Assembly: GCA_902651635.1 (NCBI GenBank)
Contig: CACRSC010000005.1
Location: 456,847-520,846 of the forward strand
Length of the DNA stretch: 64,000 nt
Reading direction: 5' to 3'
From: Mastigamoeba balamuthi
Lineage: Eukaryota > Evosea > Mastigamoebida > Mastigamoebidae
Below, one piece after another: positions 43,676 to 54,028 of this stretch. The position numbers and the translations under genes are program-made. The notes under the pieces are model-generated. The model ran no database searches, was not told the DNA's origin, and was given only the letters and a program-made list of their open reading frames with translations. Each line of letters begins with the position of its first letter. The stretch's first letter is position 1.

Positions 43676-45161
43676 CTAGCCCAGCGGCAGAGAAACCAGT
43701 TCGCCTATTGGCACGGTGGTGAAGTCGGGGCGCGGATCGCATTTGGCCACCTCGAGCGCAAGACCTCTGGGAGCAGAGCCAGGCAGGTCCACCCCGTGCG
43801 AGTAGGTGCCCCAGTGTATCCCGATCGACCTCCTCGAGCGCACGTCCTTGTGTATCTGCAGCCGCGTTGGCTTGGTTTAGGTATTGGGGCTTCCCTGCGG
43901 ACGAACCTTGATGGCATCCCCTGGCCCCACGTGCTGCTGCACAAGGTACCTTCGAGCGAACATACATCAGACAACAGCAACAGGAGTGGAGGAAGGAATG
44001 CTGACTTTCGTGGCTCGACAGGCCCGATGGGAATGAACGAGATGTCGAACGGCCCGTACCTCTCTCCGATTTCGGAGAAGGCTCTGGGGGCCACTGTCGG
44101 TCAGACAGAGCTCCTCCGAAGTGAACTGTACGTACGGGCAGTACCCCGTGTCGCCCGCAAAGAACAGGCTGACGCGTGGCTCGGTCGGACTCTCCTCTCC
44201 CCTGATGACCCACCCGCCCCACCAGGACTACTGCGGCGCTGAGAGAGCCGTGGGTGCGCACCAGAGTACCTTGTTGTAGTCGAGCAGGGACCGCCCGCTC
44301 CAGTGCTGCGCGGGGACAAAGGCGGCGCGGAGGCCGCTGACACCCATCTCGGTCTCCTCCCACCACGAGAGCTCGCGCACCTTGAGCATCCCCCTCTCCC
44401 TGAACCACGGGGCCAGACCCTGCGGCGGGGCGCCCAGGCCGTGTCTTTAAATTCGGGCAGTGGGGCGCTGATAATCGCGGGGCGGGCAATCAATTGGTAC
44501 ACGTGGCACGAGGAAGAGGGGGTCGTATGTGCGGGCGAGCTCGAGCACGGCCGACTGGTCGAGGTGGTCGTAGTGGTTGTGCGACACCAGCACCGCGCTC
44601 ACCGCCCCCAGCGCTGCGACTGGCGGCGGCTGCGGGGCGATGCGCACGGAGCCCTTGAGCGACGCGGCCCAGACGGGGTCGAACAGCACCGCGCAGCCTC
44701 TCACCTGCGCCCCCCAGTCCCCAGAGTGAGCCGACACGCACAGAGAGCCCTCGGCATCGCATTTTTCGCAGGGCAAGCGGAGAGCAGCAGCAGAACAGCA
44801 CCAGAGCGGGCGGCGCCCCCGGGGCAGCGGGAGGGCAGCAGAGGGCAGCGCTGGGGGGGCGACGAGGCAGCCAGCGAGAGGGGGGCAGGGGCACCTGGAG
44901 GGCGACGGAGGAGTGGCCCAGCCAGCAGAAGCGGAGGGAGCGCGGTGGCGGAGGCGCGAGGAGGGCGCCCGGGGCCGAGGCGAGGGCGCGGGAGGCGTCG
45001 GCGACGGGCAGCGCGCGCAGGTCGTCGGCCACCGCCGTCGACCCCGCCAGGGCCCGCGCCGCAGAGCTGCGCAGGCGCTCGAGGTTGCCCAGCACGGCCT
45101 CGCCGAAGCCGAAGCCCTTCCACGTGCTCCACTCGGCGGGGTTCCGCGGCGCAGACGACAT
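43676..45161 (-). CDS. N-acyl-phosphatidylethanolamine phospholipase D (NAPE-PLD)
   Basis: A metallo-beta-lactamase-fold enzyme that cuts N-acyl-phosphatidylethanolamine to N-acylethanolamine and phosphatidic acid at membranes. Five or six exons run on the minus strand from ATG 45161 (MSSAPRNPAEWSTWKGFGFG). Landmarks in order: CWLGHSSVALQ, VLFDPVW, the zinc motif VSHNHYDHLD, WWEETEMGVSG, PAQHWSGRSLLD, FFAGDTGYCPY, the conserved FSEIGERYGPFDISFIPIG…EPR, and IHWGTYSHG near the end. The metal ligands HxHxDH, D in AGDTG and H in HWGT are all present. The stop is at 43676. It should be functional. Exon limits between 43,940 and 44,300 are approximate. Confidence 0.9.
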
Positions 45162-45360
45162 GCAGCCGAGAGCACTCAACTCCCAAAAATAGACCCCTGT
45201 GCGTGATATCAGAGATAGACCACTATTGATGTGGATCTGCTGGCGTGGCAATGGCGCCGTCGGCACTGCCTGAACGACCTCGCCTTCAAAAGACACCCAT
45301 AAAACCCAGAGCACTTGACTCCACACCACACGCAGGGACCACACATCAGGTTTTGAAATA

Positions 45361-45718
45361 TGTCTTTGCAGCCAAACGTACCATTTTACCAGTTTCATGA
45401 AAAACACCAAAAAGTGAAAAAGTCGTTTTAAAACGACATTTGAAAAATATGAAAAAACTAAGTCAGTGTAAATAACTCATAATGAACATATAAAAATGAA
45501 AACAATTCCCATTTTCGTGAATTCCAATAATGCGCAAATCGATAAGCAATTGATTTCTGTTTTCGCGAATTCCAAATTTGACGTCATTGTCGCGAAAGCG
45601 ACACTTTTTCAACTGTCGCGAAAGTGACACATGAAAAAGTCGTTTTAAAACGACATTTTTTTTCGTACTTAGTTTTTTCAGTGAAACTGGTAAAATGGTA
45701 CGTTTGGCTGCAAAGACA
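45361..45718. mobile_element. MITE with long terminal inverted repeats and TA target
   Basis: A 358-bp non-coding element. The outer ends TGTCTTTGCAGCCAAACG and its complement are perfect, and inverted similarity continues for about 80 nt. TA flanks both ends (45359-45360, 45719-45720). Each arm contains the perfect palindrome GTCGTTTTAAAACGAC. A TA duplication suggests a Tc1/mariner-type driver. One related end lies at about 51,990-52,116. Confidence 0.85.
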
Positions 45719-45866
45719 TACGCTTATTGTTCACGAACCAAGTTCCCATCGCAATTGCAGCGCTCGCGAAGGGCGGAGCTGTTTCAGGCAGCCCATTGGG
45801 TCCTTAAGAGGAACACCACATGAAGTTTCTTCTGTGTGAAAACGGAAGTGGGCTGCGTTTATTGCC

Positions 45867-48745
45867 TCACACTGTGTGTGACTCCTTGATGATGACGGCA
45901 CCAATACGGGGGAGGGTAATCACGTCGCGGTGGCAGTAGAGGGTCGGCCCAGCAGTACTAGCTCCTTTCTGCTCACCTGCGATGAGTAGTTTGCGTCCGA
46001 CGACACGAGCACAACTTTGTACTTATGCTGCCAGTTGTAGGGAATGCCCATATCAGCTGGCGAGACCGTGATCGGCGTGAGGTCGCTGGTCTTGGGGCCA
46101 AAGGTCACGATAACGTGGTGGTCTGGGAGGTTGTGACTGCCGTAGACCCACCGAACAAAGATCTTTGTCGCTGAAAGTTGCTGGTGATTTCTGGACCATC
46201 GGGTGCCTGTGCCGGAAGTCGATGAGGGCCTCTGTCCACCTGAACACCTTCTGTGAGTCTCTGCTGCAGTGCAGGTGGTCCTCTGGGTCGCAGTAGTACT
46301 CCTTCAGCGAGCTGTCTGTGCCCCAGTAGAACTCAAAGTGGAAGCTCCTCCGATCTCCAAACTCCTGCCCCATGAACACCATTGGCCTCCCCGGGCACAG
46401 CAGTGTGGCTGCCATCGCTGCCTTCGCCAGCTCAAACGACGAGTCGATATTGCGCCTATTGGCAACACGTACCTCCCTTTTCTTCTGTCCACTCACTACA
46501 TCATGGCTCTTAGCATACCGAACCAAGTCTGTCTGCCAGTGGGCAACTCCAGTCTCGAATTCGTGGTACAAGTTGGGATTGTCAGAGAGCCACCCATTTA
46601 GCATGATTTCGAGCATCTCCCCACACTGTTGCTCCATGAGGAAGTTGCTCGGGGTTATATTCTAGAAGAGCTTCGGCTGCCTCACTGTAAGCTGCTGGCA
46701 TCAAAGCTTTCGAATCTGTCCCGATGTCACTAGGGTCCTCGAACGCGATCCTCCAGAGGCCCTCTCCAAAGGGACACCTCTCCAGCGTGGGAATACCGTC
46801 GTAAGTCACCAGAGTGTCTCCATTCACGACTCCGGATGGAACAGTCCTCTGCATCACCGCATCAGAGAAACGCCCACGTGTGCACTCTCCTTCAATCTGC
46901 AGGCAGGTAGCCAGGCGCTGAGGGTTCGCCGGGTCAGCAGTCGGCAACACTAGTACGTTCGAGGCCGACCACACACAATTCACCTTGTCCCACTCCGCCT
47001 GTCCGGACCAGAAGTAATACGATTTGTGCTTCTTGTCCCCTGGCTTCTGAGTCTGTTCGTTCTCCGGTGACGTGTATGGCAGTTTTTTGGGAGCAGCTCC
47101 GGACAGTACCTTCACCCTTTTGATTCCTCCCACAATACTATCCTTGGTCGGAATGATGACCACCTTGACAGTTGCCCACGCAGCGAGTTCGTGCGGTAGG
47201 CTTCTGCGTTTGGCATGTCCCATACGCCCGTGCAATCAGGGAAGACGAACAAGAACTGACCGGGGTTCGGCAGACAGTGAATGAACGGAGCTCGTTCGGC
47301 TCAGTTGACACAGGGATGGCAAAATGGAAGACGCTGGCCACAGGCTGCGATGAGAAGACTACCGGGTGTCCGCATAGGACCCACACATCGGGGCCGTCCG
47401 ATGGTACCCATCCTCGGGCGTTCGCATCTGTCTCGTCTCCGGAACGGTTCTTTATCTTGAAGTGGAAGTACCCGCGGCTGAGCATCCACGACATGAGGCG
47501 CACGGCAACGCTGTTCACTGTCATGCCCTCGGGAAGGTGTTTAACATTTTTTGTGCGTTCGAAGGCCACTAAGTCCTCTCGCTCGTTACCAAAGTCGTTC
47601 CAGACAAACAGCGATTGGAGGCTGCTGCAGATCAAGTTGATAATCAGTGTGCTTAGGCTGTACTCAATCGCTGTGTAGAAAAATGCTAAGAGCGGAATAA
47701 CAGAGGATAAAACACTACCGTGTGAGTATCATCGCGTCCGGCTTCAGGGAGATAACACGCGGGGAGAGATCAAAGATGGCAACACGGGCCTCCTTCTGAG
47801 AGATTGTACGCCAAAGTAAGTCAGACTCAATTCTGTCCTAGTTGACGACGTTCCCCGTGATGATCAACTGCCCGCTGAAGACAACCCTGACCCGAACCTC
47901 TGCTCCCTCTTGCTGCGGTATGACGAACGTTGCCACGTTCAGGCCCCCTTCCCTCGTAGAAACAACAGCGTCGGTGCTCGTCAGGCGCCCGGTCTCGCCT
48001 TTGATCTGTAGGCACACGCGCTCGCCCAAGTTGCGCATGGGCCTCGCGTAGACATACTCCACCGTCGTGGCAAACGCTATGTCACGGCTCGCTTGAGTGA
48101 CCATCCTCTGCAAGTTTCGGCTGAACTCAGTCTCTTGTGCCAGTTTCTCCAGTTTGATGCGCATGAGGTACGTCCAGTTTTTGTGCCTCGAGAGCGGGTG
48201 CGGGTCGTTGACACGCTCATCGGCGTCGTTAGGACACCGCAGGAGCTCGTCTGTCGAGAGGAGGTCCTGCACAGGGAACACAGCCCACATCGCCCTCGAC
48301 TTCATGAAGCTTCGCACAACCTCCTGAGGGGATTGTGCCTCGTTCAAGGGAACGCTTCCTTCACTGACTCTGAGCCACTCGCACAGCATCATCGTATCGT
48401 GCCTGCAAAGAGCTGAGTCATTGAATCATATGACAACTGGTGTGCACGTGGATGTCGACACGACGTTGCAGTATCCAGATGTTGTGCAGATGGATGGATC
48501 ATTCCTCAGTGTGAGGACTGTGTGCATAACGACCTTGTTCTCCATCAAAACACGTGATATCGATGGGAGATGGCTTCCAGAGTCTTCTCCGCATCTGAGC
48601 ATCCCAATGCAACTGAAGACTTGGGGAAGTACCGAGCGGCCATGCTCAATCCACAGTTTCTTACTTTGCTCCAGATGTATTGTCCACATCTTCTGTAGGC
48701 CTTTCTTTTGGGCTGCACTTCGAACGGCGGCTATATTCCTGTGGG
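45867..48745 (-). pseudogene. Truncated GH77-GH13 glucan-enzyme fusion
   Basis: On the minus strand, about 48,740-48,100 encodes the C-terminal part of a DPE2-like 4-alpha-glucanotransferase (GH77): RCGEDSGSHLPSISRVL, a spliced VVSTST-HDTMMLCEWL (intron 48403-48447), SRAMWAVFPVQDLLS, ERVNDPHPLSRHKNWTYLM. Beta-rich, carbohydrate-binding-like segments follow to about 46,700. Then comes the end of a GH13 alpha-amylase/branching-type domain: YAKSHDVVSG…MAATLLCPGRPMVFMGQEFG…FRWTEALIDFRHRHP, with a beta tail ending VIIKESHTV. The N-terminal GH77 half is missing, and transposon relics lie where it should be. Single-base frame changes near 46,670, 46,160 and 45,980 suggest decay, unless they are sequencing errors. 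It would have acted in glycogen/maltose turnover. Confidence 0.68.
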
Positions 48746-48969
48746 AGGGAAAGGGGCATTTGGGGCATTTCGGCTTTTGACCAAAATGACACTTTTTTGT
48801 AGCAAAAATGACCCAAAACAAATACGGAAAAATGAGAAAACGTACCAAATATGTTTTGAAATGTAGTGTGCAGAAGTGCATATTTTTGACTCATGCAACA
48901 ATATCTGGAGAAAGAAGAAAATGAAATGAGAGAAAAAACCAGGGGAAAAGGCACTTTATTGTTGTGTGA

Positions 48970-49550
48970 GAGTGACCCGCCATCAATGAGGATGAAACCA
49001 CTGGTTGCACTGAGTGCAAAGAAAGGTAGTCCTGGAACCTCTCTTTTCAGTAGACGAGTTACAGGCAGCACACTTGCCACTTTTGTTGGCATTTGACCTA
49101 AACAGAATGAGAAAAAGGAAAAATGAAAGGGTAAACTCACGATTGAGAAACGAGAGTATGATTGGCAGGTAGAGAGGTGGTCTTAAGAGCAGCAGAGAAA
49201 GGCCGAAACCAGGGGTGCAAGTTTGACATCCATTTAGTGGCTTCTCTCTGATCCATAGAAAGACCACAGGAGTTGAGGTCCAGGGCAACAGCAGAGAGGA
49301 AGTCAGTATAAGAGATGTCCAAGTCATTGATGTTGGCCTTGTAGAGAATCCAAGCATTGTTCACAGCATACTGAAGAACAGTCCAGAAGACATGAACTGG
49401 CCAGGTGGCAGACTTGTGATGAGTGATGTTGTTGCTGATGATCTGGTTGACAGCATTCACACCATGGTAGCCAACACGGTATAAATGAGCCACCCTCGGA
49501 AGGAACCAAGGGGCATAGGACACAGGCTTGTCAGAACAGCAAGGCAATGA
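48970..49550 (-). mobile_element. piggyBac-like transposase relic (C-terminal part)
   Basis: The minus strand encodes NQIISNNITHHKSATWPVHV…AVNNAWILYK, typical of the end of the piggyBac catalytic domain. A 46-nt intron (about 49,094-49,139, GTGAGT…TTTAG) leads to a C-terminal zinc-binding tail (CAAC…CTQCNQWFH). The DDD-bearing N-terminal part is absent. The 5' side is cut by a Tc1-type insertion at 49,566, so the relic predates that insertion. Confidence 0.65.
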
Positions 49551-49565
49551 CTGATTGGCCCAGGT

Positions 49566-49800
49566 ACAGTAGAAATCACTAACAACTGTCCCCTGTTATC
49601 TTTTGATCAAGTAATTCCTAAAATGTGTCATTAGGAATTGTCAACATTCGATTTAGAATCTGATCATGAAGTATCCATTTTCTGCATTATCTCTTAATGC
49701 TAATTATGTCTCTTACAGAGAAGCAGAGATGGGAGATTTGGTTCCTGCACTCACACCCCAAGGGCCCTCAGTGGGGAAAGAAGCGCATTGCACAGTACAT
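49566..49800 (+). mobile_element. Truncated Tc1/mariner copy (one end)
   Basis: About 235 bp nearly identical to the end of the element at 52,979-54,026 (its positions 53,790-54,026, inverted). It starts with the inverted-repeat sequence CAGTAGAAATCACTAAC after a TA and runs into the first codons of the transposase, then stops abruptly. It interrupts the piggyBac relic. Confidence 0.8.
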
Positions 49801-49834
49801 ATGGCCAGCACTGTAACTTAGCTGCATTTTCCCC

Positions 49835-50195
49835 CCATCCCAAAAATCCCATTTTTACGTGCATACATGTATATGTGCATCCACGTAAAATGTAACTTTT
49901 TGGTATATCGTACATGATGGGATTTTAAGAGTGTGATAGGGTAAAATGTTGTTTTTGATCAATTATTTGCTCATTAAATAAAAATTGAACGTTTGGCGGC
50001 ATCATTTCAGATAGGTCAAAATCCCAGATTTTTTGCAGACATGCGTATATGTACGTGCATGAAAAAATGACCTTTTTGAAAGGGTTCAGAAAGTGGGGCA
50101 ATTTCAATAGATAAAAAAGGATCACAAAATACCTTAGATTTTACACAGACACGCATATATGCACATGTGTGAAAAACTGACCTTTTCTAATGCTG
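49835..50195. repeat. Degenerate spaced repeats (CATATATG-type units)
   Basis: Three related units, near 49,855-49,900, 50,037-50,075 and 50,150-50,187, share a core like ACRYGYATATRTGYACRTG followed by an A-rich run and TGACCTTTT. They are separated by AT-rich DNA and immediately precede the coding-like region at 50.2 kb. They may be a subterminal repeat array of a transposon. Confidence 0.5.
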
Positions 50196-50199
50196 TCCT

Positions 50200-51850
50200 T
50201 TTTCCATTCACAGGAGATCTTCTGGTGGATGATTGCTTCCACATCATTGACGAGAAGAAGGATGTCATGTCCTCCCAAGAATCTGTTCCTTCCCCTGCTC
50301 CCAAGAAGAAGAAGAAGAAGGCCAGCACTGGCCACGCCGAGAAGCTGCCTCCCAGCATGTCCCTTAGCCAGATCAATGCCCAGTACAAGTTTGGCGAGGT
50401 CACCAACATCTCCTTTCACAACATCTTTGGCCACGTCTTCGAGCACATCATTGGCGTTCAGGCCATGGCTCAGCAGTACATAACTGCTAAGATGCATGGT
50501 CACTCCACCATATTTAAGCAGGAGGTTCCCATCATCTGCTATGGATCAGGCTCCAATGCCTCGTACCTCCAGCTCGACCACAACCACTGCATCATCTTCA
50601 TCCTCTTCATCCACATCATGAAGCACTACAACTTCCAGCTTCCTGCCATCAGTGAGGATCCTCGTCCTTCTGGAGGATGCTCTGCCTCATTCTCATCCAT
50701 GTTACTGTCTACTGCTCCAGTATTGCTCTTCCTTTCTTCCCTCCCTTATCTCATTCATTTCATGCAGCAATACCAGTCCCCCTCATCATGTACTTCAGCA
50801 AGGCCATCAACGAGATCACCATGGCTGCTCGCCACGAGACATGAATTGACCAGCTCATCCGCATCACTCATCTTAGGTGTCTATTTCCTCTTCCTTTTCC
50901 CTCTGTTATTACTCTGTTATTCACTTCATTTTAGGATCCATGACTCTGCTGGCAATCAGCGTGAGTCCCCCTTGACCCACTCCAAGCTCTACAACATCAC
51001 CCTTCACGAGTGCTCCTTCCTCAGCCACACCCGTGTCAAGGAGAACTTCTTCGCCAAGTTCATGAATGCCATTGATCACATCGATCCCTTCATCCTCGCC
51101 CTCATCAACAACAACCTTATAGCCCCCACCCCTCATCCCTGCTTCTGCAGCCACACCAACCTCACCAACCTCAGCTTTCTTTATCTCAGCATAGGTTGCC
51201 AGATGACCTGCCTTAGTATATCTTCTCCAACAAGGGCACTGACATCACCACCAACAGTGCCCTCACTGACCTTAGCAACCACCGGGAGGAGCACTTCTCC
51301 GAGCTCCTCTTCTGGAAGGAACTCACTGACAAGCCCTTCAAGAGTATGTTTTTCCCCTTTTTTTGTCTGACTTATTCCCCCTCAGAGTTCCTCGACGATC
51401 GTGCTAAGAGGCTCTCCAAGTCCTCCATTCACATCTCCACTCCACTAAGGACTTATCGCCACCATTCTGGCTTCCTTCCTCTTGGCACCTCCAGCGACCT
51501 CCCCATGGGGCTTCTCCATCACCATCTCGTTGCCCTCCACCAGAGACGAAGACCAACAAGGGAAAGTCCTCCACCAATGACGAGACATCAGGTGATGAGA
51601 GCAATGCTGACAACAAGAGTTATGGCAACGGCAATGGTGATGGTGATGGTGATGCTGCAGGTGACAGTGACAGTAACAGGGCTTCTCACCACAGTGACCC
51701 TGACTCCCAAGCAGCTCCTCAGAATGCCCCTGCAGCTGCAGCTGCTCCTACCACCTCTCCTCCCCATGATTCCTCTTCTCTTTCTCACATGTCTCTTCTG
51801 CCCCCCTCTGGTGATCTTTACACAATATGGTGATGTCTCTTCTCACCTTT
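50200..51850 (+). mobile_element. Coding relic of an unknown transposon-like gene
   Basis: Several exon-like blocks on plus are separated by short pyrimidine-rich introns (for example ending TTTTAG at 50,933 and CTCAG at 51,386). The first block encodes DDCFHIIDEKKDVMSSQE, a lysine run and KFGEVTNISFHNIFGHVF. Later blocks include LYNITLHECSFLSHTRVKEN and EEHFSELLFWKELTDKPF. A stop occurs in the second block, so the gene is probably dead. I do not recognise the family. A MITE-like terminal repeat lies at its 3' side (ending 52,116), which suggests that both belong to one larger element, but the matching left end was not found. Confidence 0.4.
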
Positions 51851-51989
51851 TTATCCACTGAAACCAACAAAGGTTACTGATGCACTACTTGATTTTATGT
51901 TTGTATGTTGCATCTCTTATCTGTTTCTAATGTGTTTTTCACGGAACTTTATTATTCTTATATGCCATACTTTGACTTTGTTTTTCTCA

Positions 51990-52116
51990 TTTTTTGAAAT
52001 GTCGTTTTAAAACGACTTTTGACTTTTGCTTTTTTCAAAATGTCGGTTTAAAATGACTTTTTCACTTTTTAGTATTTTTCCAAACTGGCAAAATGGTACG
52101 TTTGGCTGCAAAGGCA
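51990..52116. repeat. Single terminal repeat related to the 45.4-kb MITE
   Basis: Contains GTCGTTTTAAAACGAC, a degenerate second copy, and the end sequence AATGGTACGTTTGGCTGCAA followed by GGCA and a TA. It matches the right end of the MITE at 45361-45718. No partner end was seen upstream. Confidence 0.7.
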
Positions 52117-52978
52117 TATGTTTATTCATAAAGCAAATTCACATAGTTGGGTATGACCAGAGACAGGGCTTCCAATCTGCTGTACTTTTTTCAGCACTGG
52201 CCCCAGGTAGTCTTCAGACCCTGGATATTTTCCCGAGCCTGCTTATATCTCTCCTCTATGCTGCTCTCTGCCTTCTGCACCTCTGCTCTTCTCTCCTGGT
52301 ACTCTCTCAGTGTCTGCACACTGGTCTGGGGTGCTGTTACACAGTCATACTTCAGCTTCAATATGCCTGGTGAGACTGAGCTTCTCCTTCTGCAAACAAC
52401 AGTTGTTAACTGCCATTAAAAGAGCAGACAGGTTATGTTTTTGCTTTTGGGAGGAGAGAAGCCCAGGGCAGCAGAAAACGTTTTTGTGGGAAGAGTCGAG
52501 AGAGATCACTGAGGACCAGCAGGTGCCTCAGAGATCTGAGAGTAGTTGATCTTGGTCCACTGCTCTATCTGTGAGACAATGGGCCTTGTCATTATGAATG
52601 TCACCTGTCAGTGAATCCACGAAATCACTTGATTGAACAGTATCACCTTCTTATAATCAGACAAGCAAGATCACTTGTAGTTATCCCTGTCACAAAATAA
52701 TAGATGAATTATTTCTGATAATACACACATGATAAAAGGAGACTCTCATCATCACTCTCATCAGTACTATGCCCATCATCACGTGTGAGTACTGTACAGT
52801 TCTTGGGAGCGAGATCACATGCAGTTGTGTAATTGTCATGGGCAGGCACTGCATGGTCACGGTCATTGTGGGCAGGCAGTGCATGGTCACAGTCATTGTG
52901 GAGGAGGTGCTGCACGGTCGTAGTGCACTGCATGGTCATCATGTTCTTGTGCTGAACTCCTCTTTTTTGTAACTACTA
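52117..52978. other. Stretch without a supportable gene
   Basis: AT-rich DNA with short ORFs. Near 52,840-52,940 a short imperfect repeat (GGGCAGGCAGTGCATGGTCA-type) occurs two to three times in tandem. No gene seen. Confidence 0.5.
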
Positions 52979-54026
52979 CAGTAGAAATCACTACCAACTA
53001 TCCCCTATTTAAAAACGATGTTCAATTCTACCATACATTTCACCTATTACAATATTCTTACCCAGAAAAAAAACTGATCTTAGTATATTGTATAATCTCC
53101 TTTTGCCTCATTAACTGCCTGTAAACGAGAGGGCATTGAGCTGACCAACTTTTGGGCAAACTCCACTGAGAGTTGTCTCCACTCATTTCTAATACAGTGA
53201 ACCAAGGCAGTAAGAGAACGAGGGTTTGACTCACTAACCCTGGCCTTCAGAATGGCCCAAACATTTTCAATACCATTACAATAAGGGCTGCATGCTGGCC
53301 AGGGCAGAGTATGCACATTATGGTCATCCTTCCATTGGCAGTACAATTTACTTTTATGCTTACTATCATTGTCCTCTGCAAGGAGCCACTCAACATGATC
53401 CTCTTCATATGCATGTCTGATGGATGGCAGAAGTGCTTTTTGATAGATATCACACATCTTTTCGGAATTCAGGTTCCCTGTAAAATATGCAGCTTTCCGA
53501 ATCCATGTGAGCTTGTTGATGAGCAATTTTTAATAATGGCTTAAATAATGGAGCCTGAAACTTGGCCTGAGCAGCATGCAAACGCCGGCGAATAGTAGAG
53601 ACAGAAGCCTGAAGGTGAAGGGATCTGCGCAGAGCAGCAGCTGAGTGAGGTGGCTTGGATTTGGCCCTGGATAGGATCCGTTTGTCCTCTTCCTCTGAAG
53701 TTGCCCTTCTTGCTCTCTTGGTTGGTGGTGCTGTGGCCACAGTGTCAGGCCGGGTTTTCATCCAGTGCTGGGTTGATCCAAGTCCACAGTGCATGTACTG
53801 TGCAATGCGCTTCTTTCCCCACTGAGGGCCCTTGGGGTGTGAGTGCAGGAACCAAATCTCCCATCTCTGCTTCTCTGTAAGAGACATATTTAGCATTAAG
53901 AGATAATGCAGAAAATAGATACTTCATGATCAGATTCTGAATCGAATGTTGACAATTCCTAATGACACATTTCAGGAATTATTTGATCAAAAGATAACAG
54001 GGGACAGTTGTTAGTGATTTCTACTG
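52979..54026 (-). mobile_element. Tc1/mariner-type DNA transposon (DD34E), internally deleted
   Basis: 1,048 bp with inverted ends (CAGTAGAAATCACTA-CAAC… on both sides, about 28 bp) and flanking TA at 52977-52978 and 54027-54028. The minus strand carries a helix-turn-helix start (MLNMSLTEKQRWEIWFL, from 53,896) and the end of the catalytic domain: EDNDSKHKSK … WPACSPYCNGIENVW, with 34 residues between D and E. The two parts are in different frames. The segment that should carry the first catalytic aspartate (FSDES-type) is missing, so the copy cannot code for an active enzyme. It is close in sequence to the fragment at 49,566. Confidence 0.88.
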
Positions 54027-54028
54027 TA

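Noticed and set aside
51590-51680. GGTGATG/ACAGTGAC short tandem repeats read as a coding repeat
   Set aside because: Low-complexity DNA inside a decayed element. It is neither a CRISPR-like array nor a convincing protein repeat.
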